From Paracrocinitomix sp040880585 (lineage in GTDB: Bacteria > Bacteroidota > Bacteroidia > Flavobacteriales_D > Crocinitomicaceae), in assembly GCA_040880585.1 (NCBI GenBank), contig JBBDID010000046.1:27218-91217 (forward strand): DNA of 64,000 bases. The letters run 5' to 3'. Each line of letters starts with the position of its first letter. Within the stretch, counting starts at the first letter, position 1. The translations under genes and the position numbers were made by a program. The notes beneath the pieces are model-generated. The model was given only the letters and a program-made list of their open reading frames with translations. It was not told the origin of the DNA and did no database searches. Shown here in pieces: positions 25,718 through 34,537 of this stretch.

Positions 25718-27026
25718 GATCGGATTAGTGATCGGAAGAGAGTATTCTTCACGGGTGAAGAAGAAATCATTTGTGGTGCTCACCATTTTAGTACCTGTTT
25801 TATTTGGCTTATTAGGGTTTGCAGCCATTTGGTTCGGAATGAAAGAACAGAAGCATTTCAAAGTGCTGGTTTCTGATCCGGATGACATTACAAAGGCTAA
25901 GATTTTTATCGGTCAAAATGAAAACCCACCGGCAACTTTCTATTTTACAGGAGAAGAACTGGGACCGGAGGATTACGAGCGAGAAGACCTGAAAGAATAT
26001 GATATTTTTATCGGAATCGGAAAAAACACCGTTACCAATAAGATCATCAGAGGAGTTTACCGGGAAGAGCCCAGCTTGAATACAGAAAGATACATCACCA
26101 ATAAATTAGAAACAAGGCTGGAGGAGTATTGGGCCTTAGATAAGGGAATGTCTCTTGAAAAATACCGTGAGATCAAACAGTCATTCCGATTTGTTTTAAC
26201 GGATATAGAAGATCAGGGAGAAGCTGATACCCGAGCAGAACGGCAAGCCGTAGGTTTTGGTTTTTCAGTCTTGATTTTTGTTTTCTTAATGGTCTATGCA
26301 GGACAGGTTATGCGCGGTGTGCTGGAAGAAAAAACCAGTCGGGTGGTAGAGATCATAGTGTCTTCAGTAAAGCCGTTTCAATTGATGATGGGAAAAATCA
26401 TAGCGATTGGCTTGGTGGGCTTAACGCAATTTCTCATTTGGATCATTCTGCTCACCATTATCATGATCGGCGTTCAATCATTTTTTCTGGCGGATATCGA
26501 TCCTGCAGCTATTCAGGCCATGGGTGAAGCGCAAATACCCGGTGAGTTAGCCGGTTCAATGCCCGGAAACGACAATGCAGCAGCACAACTGATATTTGAA
26601 CAGATTAACTGGCCGCTCTTGTTGACCTTATTTCTGATTTACTTTATCGGGGGATACTTATTGTATGCCGGGCTTTTTGCAATCGTAGGAGCAGCAGCCG
26701 ATTCTGAAACCGATACCCAACAGTTGATTATTCCAGTGATGATTCCTTTGATGTTTGTTTATTTCGTTTCCTTTTCCATACTTGGCAATCCGGACGGTCC
26801 GGCGGCTATTTGGGGCTCACAAATCCCCTTTTCTTCACCGATTATTATGCTGCAACGTGTGGCTGCAGGAACAGTCAGCGTTTGGGAAGTAGTTATTTCA
26901 TTGATCTTGTTGGCAGGAACTTTCGTCGTAACAACTTATCTAGCGGGTAAAGTATACCGAACCGGAATACTTATGTATGGAAAAAAAGCCTCATGGAAAG
27001 AAATTTTTAAGTGGTTAAGGCACTAA
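25710..27026 (+). CDS. ABC transporter permease (NatB-like)
   Basis: A 438-residue ABC-2 type permease. One N-terminal membrane helix (about 22-43) is followed by a large extracytoplasmic domain (about 45-180) and a C-terminal bundle of five helices from about 185 onward. The pre-helix motif 'GVLEEKTSRVVEIIVSSVKPFQLMMGKI' is characteristic of NatB-type permeases. It overlaps the ATPase gene by 8 bases. The stop codon is followed directly by the repeat region with the assembly gap. Confidence 0.9.
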   Translation: MSKIGLVIGREYSSRVKKKSFVVLTILVPVLFGLLGFAAIWFGMKEQKHFKVLVSDPDDITKAKIFIGQNENPPATFYFTGEELGPEDYEREDLKEYDIFIGIGKNTVTNKIIRGVYREEPSLNTERYITNKLETRLEEYWALDKGMSLEKYREIKQSFRFVLTDIEDQGEADTRAERQAVGFGFSVLIFVFLMVYAGQVMRGVLEEKTSRVVEIIVSSVKPFQLMMGKIIAIGLVGLTQFLIWIILLTIIMIGVQSFFLADIDPAAIQAMGEAQIPGELAGSMPGNDNAAAQLIFEQINWPLLLTLFLIYFIGGYLLYAGLFAIVGAAADSETDTQQLIIPVMIPLMFVYFVSFSILGNPDGPAAIWGSQIPFSSPIIMLQRVAAGTVSVWEVVISLILLAGTFVVTTYLAGKVYRTGILMYGKKASWKEIFKWLRH

Positions 27027-27690
27027 AAAAAGAAAAAAATGAATGACGAACAATGAAATAATGAGCCTTGACTTTTTTTTGGTTGGTGACTGAACGCGCA
27101 CACCGAGCGGCGCTGCACTGAGCGCGCACACCGAGCGGAGTCGAGGTGAAGCCGAAAAGAAAAAAAAATAAACGAATACCGAACACCGAATCACGAAGTA
27201 AAAAAACTTCAACATTCAACATTCGTTGATCGACATTCGATATTCAAAAAAGAAAAAAAGAATGACGAACAAGGAATATCGAACACCGAATCACGAAGTA
27301 AAAAAACTTCAACATTCAACATTCGTTGATCGACNNNNNNNNNNNNNNNNNNNNNNNNNNNNNNNNNNNNNNNNNNNNNNNNNNNNNNNNNNNNNNNNNN
27401 NNNNNNNNNNNNNNNNNNNNNNNNNNNNNNNNNNCGAACACCGAATCACGAAGTAAAAAAACTTCAACATTCAACATTCGTTGATCGACATTCGATATTC
27501 AAAAAAGAAAAAAATGAATAACGAACAATGAAATAATGAGCCTTGACTTTTTTTTGGTTGGTGACTGAGCGCGCACACCGAGCGGAGTCGAGGTGAAGCC
27601 GAAAAGAAAAAAAAATAAACGAATACCGAACACCGAATTACGAAGTAAAAACTTCAACATTCGACATTCGTTGATCGATACAGTTAAAAA
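27027..27690. repeat. Long interspersed repeat cluster flanking an assembly gap
   Basis: Two block types alternate. Block A starts with an AAAGAAAAAAATGAAT stretch, continues through 'GAGCCTTGACTTTTTTTTGG', and ends with 'ACCGAGCGGAGTCGAGGTG'; it occurs at about 27029-27160 and 27504-27615. Block B, 'GAAGTAAAAAAACTTC' plus 'AACATTCGTTGATCGA', occurs near 27195, 27293, 27449 and 27640. The GAGCGGAGTCGAGGTG core is of a type widespread between genes in Bacteroidota. Part of block B reaches the start of the ppx/gppA gene. I see no gene here. Confidence 0.85.
27335..27434. other. 100-base assembly gap (N)
   Basis: Exactly 100 N characters interrupt the repeat between two copies of block B. The round number is a scaffolding convention, so the true distance and the true number of repeat copies are unknown. 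Confidence 0.99.
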
Positions 27691-27697
27691 AAATCAA

Positions 27698-28594
27698 TTG
27701 ATAAAGGATAGAATAGCTATAATAGATCTGGGAACAAACACCTTCAATTTGTTGATTGTTGATAAAAAACCAAACGGTTTTGACAAGCTACACAGTGATA
27801 AAGAAGGCGTAGGATTGGGACTGGGCGGAATCAATGAAAACAGATTAGCCCCGGATGCCATGCAAAGAGGCATTGAAACTTTACGCCTCTTCAAAGCCAA
27901 GTGTAATGAATGGGAAGTGGAACGGATAAAAGCCTTTGGTACTTCGGCTCTTCGAGATGCTACAAACAGAGAAGTATTTCTCGGTATGATTAGGGATGAA
28001 ATTCAACTGGAAGTAGAAATTATTTCGGGTAGCAGAGAGGCAGAACTCATTCATCAGGGAGTCAAAATTGGGTATCCTTTTTCTGAGCCCGCACTCATTA
28101 TGGACATTGGAGGAGGTAGCACAGAGTTCATTTATGCTAATGCACAAGAAATCATTAAATCCCAAAGTTTTAATATAGGTACAGCACGGATTTATGACAA
28201 GTTTCAGTTGAAAGATCCCCTCAGTCAGAAAAATATTCAGGAAATTATTACGTATCTTGAGACAAACACAAAAGGTTTTTTTGATGACATTCAGACCAAT
28301 ACCCTGATCGGAGCAAGTGGTTCTTTTGAGACTTTTTACGCCTTATTAACGCAAAGAGTTTATGAAGAAAATGGCTTTGAAGAACTGCCTACCGAGGCAT
28401 TGTATCCTGTACTGGATAAAATGATGACTTCAACCCTGGATGAACGAATGAAAAATCCTTTCATTATTCCGATCAGAAAGAAAATGGGGCCGATTGCTGC
28501 CATTAAAATTAAATGGGTGATGGAAAAATTGGCGATCCATACATTAACCATATCCCCCTATGCCATGAAAGAAGGGGTGATACAAATTTCTTAA
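27698..28594 (+). CDS. Exopolyphosphatase / GppA phosphatase family protein
   Basis: About 298 residues from TTG 27698. This is a single-domain Ppx/GppA protein of the sugar-kinase/Hsp70 actin-like fold. Phosphate motif 1 is 'IAIIDLGTNTFNLLIVD', the central 'GTSALRDATNREVF' and 'ISGSREAELIHQGV' are standard blocks, and motif 2 is 'ALIMDIGGGSTEFIY'. It would hydrolyse polyphosphate or pppGpp. The frame is open upstream into the repeat block (a codon-like start at 27593), but those residues are repeat-encoded, so the start is uncertain. It is followed after 2 bases by a conserved Bacteroidota gene. Confidence 0.85.
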   Translation: MIKDRIAIIDLGTNTFNLLIVDKKPNGFDKLHSDKEGVGLGLGGINENRLAPDAMQRGIETLRLFKAKCNEWEVERIKAFGTSALRDATNREVFLGMIRDEIQLEVEIISGSREAELIHQGVKIGYPFSEPALIMDIGGGSTEFIYANAQEIIKSQSFNIGTARIYDKFQLKDPLSQKNIQEIITYLETNTKGFFDDIQTNTLIGASGSFETFYALLTQRVYEENGFEELPTEALYPVLDKMMTSTLDERMKNPFIIPIRKKMGPIAAIKIKWVMEKLAIHTLTISPYAMKEGVIQIS

Positions 28595-28596
28595 TT

Positions 28597-29079
28597 ATGC
28601 TTGAACTGGAAGCAGATGCGCGGGTTTGGATTTTTCAATCAGATCGACTGTTAAAGGAAGGAGAGGTAGAACGAGTCCATTCAGAAATGAAACGCTTTAT
28701 GCAAAACTGGGCCGCCCATGGAAATGAATTGTATGGCGATTTTTCTATAGAAAATGGCTTGTTTCTGATCGTTGGGGCAGACGAAAAAAAAGCACCGCCT
28801 TCGGGCTGCTCTATTGATGCCCTGACCCATAAAATAAAAGAAATAGGAAAAAGACTGGATGTGGATTTTTTCAATCGCCTGATCATTGCTTATGAAGATC
28901 CCTCAACGGACATACATCTGGTGAATATGGAAACTTTTAAAGCCTTGATTCGTCGTTCAGAAATCACAGAAGAAACCACTGTTTATAATAACTTAATTGA
29001 TACTGTGGGTGATCTGGAAGACAAATGGCGGACGAAAGTGGGACGATCATGGCATAAAAATCTGATAGAAGTTTTGTGA
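28597..29079 (+). CDS. Conserved Bacteroidota protein (often labelled ABC transporter ATPase)
   Basis: A 160-residue cytoplasmic protein starting at ATG 28597, 2 bases after the ppx stop. It has the pattern of a Bacteroidota family that databases often name 'ABC transporter ATPase' without any ATPase motif: 'DARVWIFQSDRLL', 'FMQNWAAHGNELYGDFSIENGLFLIVGAD', 'SGCSIDALTHKIKEI'. No Walker motifs are present, so that label is not supported. The 'GCSID' cysteine is striking. The function is unknown. Confidence 0.75.
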   Translation: MLELEADARVWIFQSDRLLKEGEVERVHSEMKRFMQNWAAHGNELYGDFSIENGLFLIVGADEKKAPPSGCSIDALTHKIKEIGKRLDVDFFNRLIIAYEDPSTDIHLVNMETFKALIRRSEITEETTVYNNLIDTVGDLEDKWRTKVGRSWHKNLIEVL

Positions 29080-31421
29080 AAGGAATTGTCCTTATAATCG
29101 CCTTACTTTCCCTGAATCTTAGAGCTCAGGAGGTGGTAGATGTCAAAAATTTTGACGAGGAATTGTTTCGGGAGCAGTTACTTGCTGAAGTCAATAAACT
29201 GCGAAAACGCAATCGTCAGGACTCGCTTCAGCACGATCCCTCTTTAGATCAGGCAGCAGCAGATCACGCCGCCTATATGACAGAAAATAAAACGCTCAGC
29301 CACCAACAAAAAAACAAATTGAAACAAGCCCCAATTGATCGGGTAAAATTTTATGGCGGGTCACACGCTAAAGTAGCAGAGAACACACAGTTATTTCCTC
29401 TAGCCTATGAGGTAGAAAAATCCAAAGGAAGATTAACTTATGAAAAACTGGCACGTGAAGTAGTGGGCAACTGGAAAAAATCATCTGGACATTATAAAAA
29501 CATGATCAACGGAGATTATACCGGAGTTGCTCATCAGTTTACGCTTAAAGATGGCCAATTGTATTGCTGTCAATTACTCGCTTCTTCTCCTTTCATTGAA
29601 AGGCATGATTTTCAAAAAGGGGAAGAGATGTTTGTGAAAGACAAAAATCCCTGCTGGAATTGTAAATGGTTTCGAAAGAAATCAGATAAAAACCAAGCGC
29701 ATCTGGGGTGGTATAAAGTGTCAAACGATTCCATTTATTACTTAAATACCAACCTTGTAGTAGATAATAAAAACAAAATCCGTAAGGGAAATTTGAAAAA
29801 GGTATTCAGTGGTAGAGGAGCCATTGCCATTGATGTCATTCATCACGAGCAATACAATTGTAGCGGAAATCCGGCTTTCCACAATGCCTTGCATCATGAT
29901 GGTTATTATTTGGGATACGTGAGTAAAGCTTCTTTTAAGCAGGATTTAGATCCGGATCCGAATCAACTTAAGTTATTTGTGGGAATGAAACCGGCATTTG
30001 CAGACACCTTTTTTCAGGTGGATTTTAATTTGATCAAGCGCTGGCGACCCTGTATGCACGGAATGACAATTTACGTACATCCCGATTTTCTGGAACCAAG
30101 TGAATATTTTGAAATCCCCCGGGCCACCATTCGAGAGCAAAGCATTGTGATGACCGACAGTATAGAAGTCAAAATTCCCTTTGAAAGCGGGCAAACCAAT
30201 GAGGATACCACCATTTTTCATCCACTACTTACCACACTGGATAGCTTGGTAAAGGAAAAATTTTCTATACGATCCATCTATTTTACCGGAGTGGCATCTA
30301 TTGAAGGAACCGAAGAAGGAAATCAATTGCTGTTCAAAAAAAGAGGAGAAATCATCAGGGAATATCTGAAAAGGTATTACCCGAATTTCGAATTGAAAAG
30401 CGAATTCTACGAAAATTTTGACGACTTCCGATCCGGATTGCTGTCAATTGGTGTAGAGAATGCGATCAGCATGTCTGAAGACAGCTTGCGCCTTTATGCC
30501 AATCTGAACCGGAAGCGAAGTGATATTTCTGACCTGCTGGACGAAAGCCGGTACTCATCTGTAAGGATCATTTATGAAGATGTAATTCCAATCGAAATGG
30601 GAGGGTACGGACTTTCCGTTGCGCGATTACAAGAGTTGATTGACGAAAAAGAGTACCGGGAAATGGAACCCTTGTATGAATATCTTGCCCATGAGGTTAT
30701 GAAAGGAACGATAGATCAAAAAGATTCATTAATTACCTTGCAGATCCCCGACAAATCTGAATATAAGAAACTGCACTGGTATGATTTTGTTTTTAGATTG
30801 ACCATGGATACATCTTATAAAGTGACTGCTGCTGAATTAAATCAGTTGAAAGAAGTAGGTGCTATACCTACAACTGCCGATTATCTGGAATATCGCTTGC
30901 TGTTTAATGTTTTTAATGGAAATGAAACCATAGATGTTTCGGATTTTGGTGAAATTTTTTCTGAAATGCGGGTGAAGCGCCAAAAAGCCTGGGTAGAATG
31001 TCTAGAGTTGATTTCAGGAGTTCAAAATTATAGATATTCACAGCAAATGGCCGTTCCTATACTAGTTGAAAGAACACTCAAGAAAAAGTTTGACGTCAAA
31101 AAAACGTATTTTATCTGTCAATACCTCATCATGTGGGGTTATACTGCCGAACCTTATATCTTACTTTCAAAATTTGCCAGACGTCCTGGGCAATTTTCAA
31201 AATTGTACAAGCAATATTTAAAATTGGGGTACTTTTTGGGGCAATTCAATATTGAAAAAGAGTGGAAGCGTATCCGAATTGTGATGAAAAGATTTGCAGA
31301 AGAATATCCGCAGGATTTTTGTGAACTTTTTAAATGGAACCAAATGGGGGTGCGTGCTTTAAATAAAGTAGAAATTGCGGAACTATTTTGTGAATACTGC
31401 CGGGAAGAAGAGCAGGAGTGA
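29076..31421 (+). CDS. Exported CAP/SCP-domain protein
   Basis: A 781-residue protein with a GTG start overlapping the previous stop (GTGA), so translation is coupled. The signal peptide ends about residue 17 ('LNLRAQ'). Residues about 30-170 form a CAP domain: 'EVNKLRKRNRQDSLQHDPSLDQAAADHAAYM', 'AENTQ', 'VVGNWKKSSGHYKNMINGDYTGVAHQF'. A Cys-x2-Cys ('NPCWNCKWF') follows. A later section, about 365-470, resembles an OmpA-like peptidoglycan-binding fold ('GVASIEGTEEGNQLLFKKRGEIIREYLKRYYP'). The C-terminal 300 residues are helical and unassigned. It probably acts in the periplasm or at the outer membrane. Confidence 0.78.
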   Translation: MKGIVLIIALLSLNLRAQEVVDVKNFDEELFREQLLAEVNKLRKRNRQDSLQHDPSLDQAAADHAAYMTENKTLSHQQKNKLKQAPIDRVKFYGGSHAKVAENTQLFPLAYEVEKSKGRLTYEKLAREVVGNWKKSSGHYKNMINGDYTGVAHQFTLKDGQLYCCQLLASSPFIERHDFQKGEEMFVKDKNPCWNCKWFRKKSDKNQAHLGWYKVSNDSIYYLNTNLVVDNKNKIRKGNLKKVFSGRGAIAIDVIHHEQYNCSGNPAFHNALHHDGYYLGYVSKASFKQDLDPDPNQLKLFVGMKPAFADTFFQVDFNLIKRWRPCMHGMTIYVHPDFLEPSEYFEIPRATIREQSIVMTDSIEVKIPFESGQTNEDTTIFHPLLTTLDSLVKEKFSIRSIYFTGVASIEGTEEGNQLLFKKRGEIIREYLKRYYPNFELKSEFYENFDDFRSGLLSIGVENAISMSEDSLRLYANLNRKRSDISDLLDESRYSSVRIIYEDVIPIEMGGYGLSVARLQELIDEKEYREMEPLYEYLAHEVMKGTIDQKDSLITLQIPDKSEYKKLHWYDFVFRLTMDTSYKVTAAELNQLKEVGAIPTTADYLEYRLLFNVFNGNETIDVSDFGEIFSEMRVKRQKAWVECLELISGVQNYRYSQQMAVPILVERTLKKKFDVKKTYFICQYLIMWGYTAEPYILLSKFARRPGQFSKLYKQYLKLGYFLGQFNIEKEWKRIRIVMKRFAEEYPQDFCELFKWNQMGVRALNKVEIAELFCEYCREEEQE

Positions 31422-31496
31422 TGTTCAACTTATCGCATAGTTTCTACATATAGGGAGATATTTTTCATTATGCTCGCAGATTCCGCAGATCACCTT

Positions 31497-31745
31497 GCTT
31501 AAATTGAAGAAAAATCGAGTCGGAAATCGAGTCGGAAATCGAGTCGGAAATCGAGTCGGAAATCGAGCCGGAAATCGAGCCGGAAATCGAGCGTAGCCGA
31601 GATTGCAGCCGAGATTGCAGCCGAGATTGCAGTCGAGACTGAATGCCCCCACTGAGCCGCACACTGAGCCGCCCACTGAGCGAAGTCGAAGTGGAAGTCG
31701 AAGTGGAAGCCGAAGTGGAAGTCGAAATCCAAGACAAAAAAACCG
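31497..31745. repeat. 12-base tandem repeat array with related units
   Basis: About seven tandem 12-base units GAAATCGAGTCG or GAAATCGAGCCG (31511-31595) lead into GAGATTGCAGCC units. 'CACTGAGCCG' steps and GAAGTGGAAGTC units follow. Because 12 is divisible by 3 and the units lack stops, several frames stay open on both strands; their products are pure repeats and I do not call them. The 'CTGAGCGAAGTCGAAGTG' part belongs to the same sequence family as the 27.1 kb repeats. Confidence 0.88.
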
Positions 31746-31894
31746 TAACAGAAAAAGAGTGCGTTCCTTGAGGGTATGTTCTTTTTTAGTACTTCCCGGT
31801 TATAGCTTTATTAAAATCGTGAATACATTGATTTTTTCTCTGAGAAAAAAGTATTTAATTTTAAAATGATAGTTTTGTTCTAAAATTTGTAATT

Positions 31895-33010
31895 ATGAAG
31901 TTTTGGGAAACACAGTATTACGGCAATACCCTTTTGGAATATACCATAACGCTTGGGATTATTTTGGGATCTATTATTTTGGCGAAAATAGTCTATTGGT
32001 TTTCAAAAAATATCCTCAAAAAATTGACGGCTAAAACCAAAACCAATCTGGATGATATTATTGTTGAGAAGATTGAAAAGCCGGTGGTGTTTGGTATCGT
32101 ATTGGCAGCCTCATGGTATGCCTTGACTTTGCTTAATTATCCGATCGCTAAACTGACTGCAGAAGACCTGGAGAACGGCATTAAAATCCCTTATTCACAT
32201 ACCCGCCAATTTGTACACCACCTCTTCAATTTCATGCTGGTGATCAATATCACCTGGTTAATTTCACGTTTGGCAGATGCGTTGATTGAAGAATATATCG
32301 TTCCGATCACTGAAAAAACCGAATCAGATTTAGACGACCAACTGTTGCCCATTTTTAGAAAAGGTTTAAAGATTATTGTGTGGACCATGGGTATTGTTGT
32401 CGGTTTAAATAATGCCGGGTATGATGTGGGAGCCGTGATTGCCGGTTTAGGAATTGGGGGTCTGGCCTTTGCTTTGGCCGCTCAGGATACCGTTAAAAAC
32501 TTCTTTGGGGGGATCATGATCTTTGCCGATAAACCTTTTGCGGTGGGAGAACGCATTCAAATTGGAGATATTGACGGCTTTGTAGAAGAAATTGGGATCA
32601 GAAGCACCCGAATCAAAACACTGGCGGGTCGTATCGTTACGATTCCAAACTCCATGTTTTCTGAAGATGCCATTGAAAATATCGATAAAGAACCCAGCCG
32701 AAAAATTGTTTTAAACCTGGGCTTAACTTATGATACTTCAGCAGATCAAATAGAACAGGCACTAAAAGTATTGCGTGAAATCGCCAAAGAACACCAGGAT
32801 AAAAAAATGATAGAGGAAGAAATTTGGATGTCTTTCAACGCTTTTGGAGATTTTTCACTCGGAATTTTATTTATCTATTACATTAAAAAAGATGCCGATA
32901 TACTAGAGACACAAACCGCTGTGAACCTGACCATATTAAGAAGATTCAATGCAGAGGGCTTAGAAATGGCCTTCCCAACTCAAACAGTGTATCATCAGGC
33001 ATTGAAGTAG
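31895..33010 (+). CDS. Small-conductance mechanosensitive channel (MscS family)
   Basis: A 371-residue membrane protein. Three or four transmembrane segments lie in the first ~195 residues, and the pore-lining TM3 is glycine/alanine-rich: 'AVIAGLGIGGLAFALAAQDTVKNFFGGIMIFADKPFAVGE'. The MscS beta domain follows ('RIQIGDIDGFVEEIGIRSTRIKTLAGRIVTIPNS'), then the mixed alpha/beta cytoplasmic vestibule. It releases solutes on hypo-osmotic shock. It is transcribed alone between a 12-base repeat array and a cluster of palindromes. Confidence 0.93.
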   Translation: MKFWETQYYGNTLLEYTITLGIILGSIILAKIVYWFSKNILKKLTAKTKTNLDDIIVEKIEKPVVFGIVLAASWYALTLLNYPIAKLTAEDLENGIKIPYSHTRQFVHHLFNFMLVINITWLISRLADALIEEYIVPITEKTESDLDDQLLPIFRKGLKIIVWTMGIVVGLNNAGYDVGAVIAGLGIGGLAFALAAQDTVKNFFGGIMIFADKPFAVGERIQIGDIDGFVEEIGIRSTRIKTLAGRIVTIPNSMFSEDAIENIDKEPSRKIVLNLGLTYDTSADQIEQALKVLREIAKEHQDKKMIEEEIWMSFNAFGDFSLGILFIYYIKKDADILETQTAVNLTILRRFNAEGLEMAFPTQTVYHQALK

Positions 33011-33020
33011 GAGACGGAGC

Positions 33021-33044
33021 ACTCATTTGCGCGTGCAAATGAGT
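33021..33044. repeat. Perfect palindrome downstream of the MscS gene
   Basis: ACTCATTTGC-GCGT-GCAAATGAGT, 10-base arms around 4 bases, lies 10 bases after the MscS stop codon. A smaller ACACT/AGTGT hairpin follows near 33046, and CTCGTC-N5-GACGAG near 33106. None has a T-run, so classic terminator function is doubtful. The rest of 33045-33171 holds no gene. Confidence 0.7.
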
Positions 33045-33171
33045 ACACTACACAAGTGTGAGCCGTTTTGGTAGTAGTTAACGGTGTGGAAAGTAGGTTA
33101 CGCACTCGTCAGATAGACGAGCGCGAGTGGGTTTAGTAAGATACAAAGCTTTCAGCGTTTATCAGGTAGTA

Positions 33172-33588
33172 CTAATGTTTACCCAACAAAATGATCACAG
33201 CTTTTCCTTTTCCGGCAGGCACTGATTTATAGTTGATTTTGACACTTTTAATAATGCGTTTGTTACCTTTTAAATCAATGATTCTGGTGTATGAACCGGC
33301 GGCAAATTTTCGATTAAACACTACATTTTCACTGCTTCCGTTTCTAAACAAAATGTTCATGTTTAACAAATGAATGGGAGCTTTCATGATGCGCAGCCGC
33401 ACTTTTGTAAAAGTACCCTCTTTTGCTGTTACAGGAATCACATCATGGTCGGCTTTCATATCCACAGCCCGGGATCCCAGTTTAACCCAATCTCCTTTTT
33501 GAGCTCCGTCCATCTTAGTAGCGGCGGTAAATGATGATGAGGCAAACGCCAACAACACACTAAGTATAACAATTGAAAAAATACGCAT
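33172..33588 (-). CDS. Small exported protein, DUF2541-like
   Basis: A 138-residue protein with a signal peptide ending about residue 22 ('FASSSFTAA'). The mature part has 'GDWVKLGSRAVDMKADHDVIPVTAKEGTFTKVRLRIMKAPIHLLNMNILFRNGSSENV', which recalls DUF2541 proteins (small periplasmic beta-sandwich proteins such as YaaI). 'YTRIIDLKGNKRIIKSVKINYKSV' completes the fold. The role is unknown. It is monocistronic and separated from the MscS gene by palindromes. Confidence 0.7.
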   Translation of the reverse strand: MRIFSIVILSVLLAFASSSFTAATKMDGAQKGDWVKLGSRAVDMKADHDVIPVTAKEGTFTKVRLRIMKAPIHLLNMNILFRNGSSENVVFNRKFAAGSYTRIIDLKGNKRIIKSVKINYKSVPAGKGKAVIILLGKH

Positions 33589-33763
33589 AGTTTTTATTTT
33601 TAATGGTTTATATAACAGATCACAAAGATACTTTATTAAACTATCTCCTCTCTATTTGACTCAAAAAAAATGAAAAGGTTTAATGGACTGTTAAAAAATG
33701 TTAGACACATTTAATTATTCATAATTTTGAGGGATATCCAACCGCTTCACAAGGCTTAATTGC

Positions 33764-33771
33764 TATTTTTG
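33764..33771 (+). promoter_or_regulatory. Likely -7 element of the gldFG operon
   Basis: TATTTTTG is a perfect TAnnTTTG, 33 bases before the gldF ATG at 33805. A -33 TTG is not evident at the standard spacing. Confidence 0.4.
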
Positions 33772-33804
33772 TGCAATGTCTACTAACAAAGGGCGCATTT
33801 ATTT

Positions 33805-34536
33805 ATGAGAGCACTTTATCTCAAAGAAATACGTAGTTTTCTGAGCTCAATTATTGGCTATGTTTTTATCGCCATTTTTTTGATCTTGAATTCGTTGTTT
33901 TTGTGGGTGTTTTCTTATGAAACGAATATACTGGAAGGAGGATCAGCTGATCTTTTTCCCTTTTTCACCATTTCCCCTATTATTTTTATCATTCTTATTC
34001 CGGCCATTACCATGCGCTCTTTCTCTGAAGAGAAACGTACCGGTACCATAGAATTGTTGTTTACCCGGCCCATTTCAGATACCACCATTATTTTGGCAAA
34101 ATTTTTAGCCGGACTGACACTGGTTGCTATTTCCCTTTTACCCACTTTGATTTACTATTATACCGTACACCAACTGGGAGATCCGGTAGGTATTATTGAT
34201 GATGGGGCAACGGTTACTTCGTATATCGGATTGTTTTTTGTCGGAGCTTGTCTGGTGGCATTGGGAATTTTTGCTTCCAGTATTAGCAGCAGTCAAATCG
34301 TGGCTTTTATTCTCGCCATGTTCATGTCCTGGTTTTTGTTTCTCGGACTTGACCTATTAGCCGTTTACAGTCAGTTTGGCGGGCTAGATCTGATATTGCG
34401 TAAGCTGGGAATCATGGAGCATTATGAATCCATCCAAAAAGGAGTGATTGACACCAGGGATATTCTTTATTTTGTGAGTTTTTCATTTATTTTTTTAGCG
34501 GGAACAAGACTGGTGCTTCAGTCAAGAAAGTGGTAA
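33805..34536 (+). CDS. gldF: Gliding motility ABC transporter permease GldF
   Basis: A 243-residue ABC-2 type permease with six hydrophobic helices. It opens 'MRALYLKEIRSFLSSIIGYVFIAIFLILNSLFLW', and 'MRSFSEEKRTGTIELLFTRPISDTTIILAKFLAG' is the cytoplasmic coupling motif. This pattern and the adjacent gldG-type gene identify GldF. In Flavobacterium, GldA, GldF and GldG form an ABC transporter needed for gliding in some species. The ATPase gene gldA is not beside it. It is followed after one base by gldG. Confidence 0.88.
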   Translation: MRALYLKEIRSFLSSIIGYVFIAIFLILNSLFLWVFSYETNILEGGSADLFPFFTISPIIFIILIPAITMRSFSEEKRTGTIELLFTRPISDTTIILAKFLAGLTLVAISLLPTLIYYYTVHQLGDPVGIIDDGATVTSYIGLFFVGACLVALGIFASSISSSQIVAFILAMFMSWFLFLGLDLLAVYSQFGGLDLILRKLGIMEHYESIQKGVIDTRDILYFVSFSFIFLAGTRLVLQSRKW

Positions 34537-34537
34537 T

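Noticed and set aside
25174..25770. A 198-codon minus-strand frame antisense to the NatA-like gene
   Set aside because: It is fully antisense to a well-supported ATPase gene and has serine/threonine-rich shadow composition without any motif.
27015..27222. Minus-strand frames in the 27 kb repeat
   Set aside because: They are encoded by the intergenic repeat blocks and contain Phe/Ser-rich low complexity.
31425..31737. Several overlapping minus-strand open frames and one plus-strand frame in the 12-base array
   Set aside because: All frames are translated tandem repeats. A unit length divisible by three without stops explains their openness.
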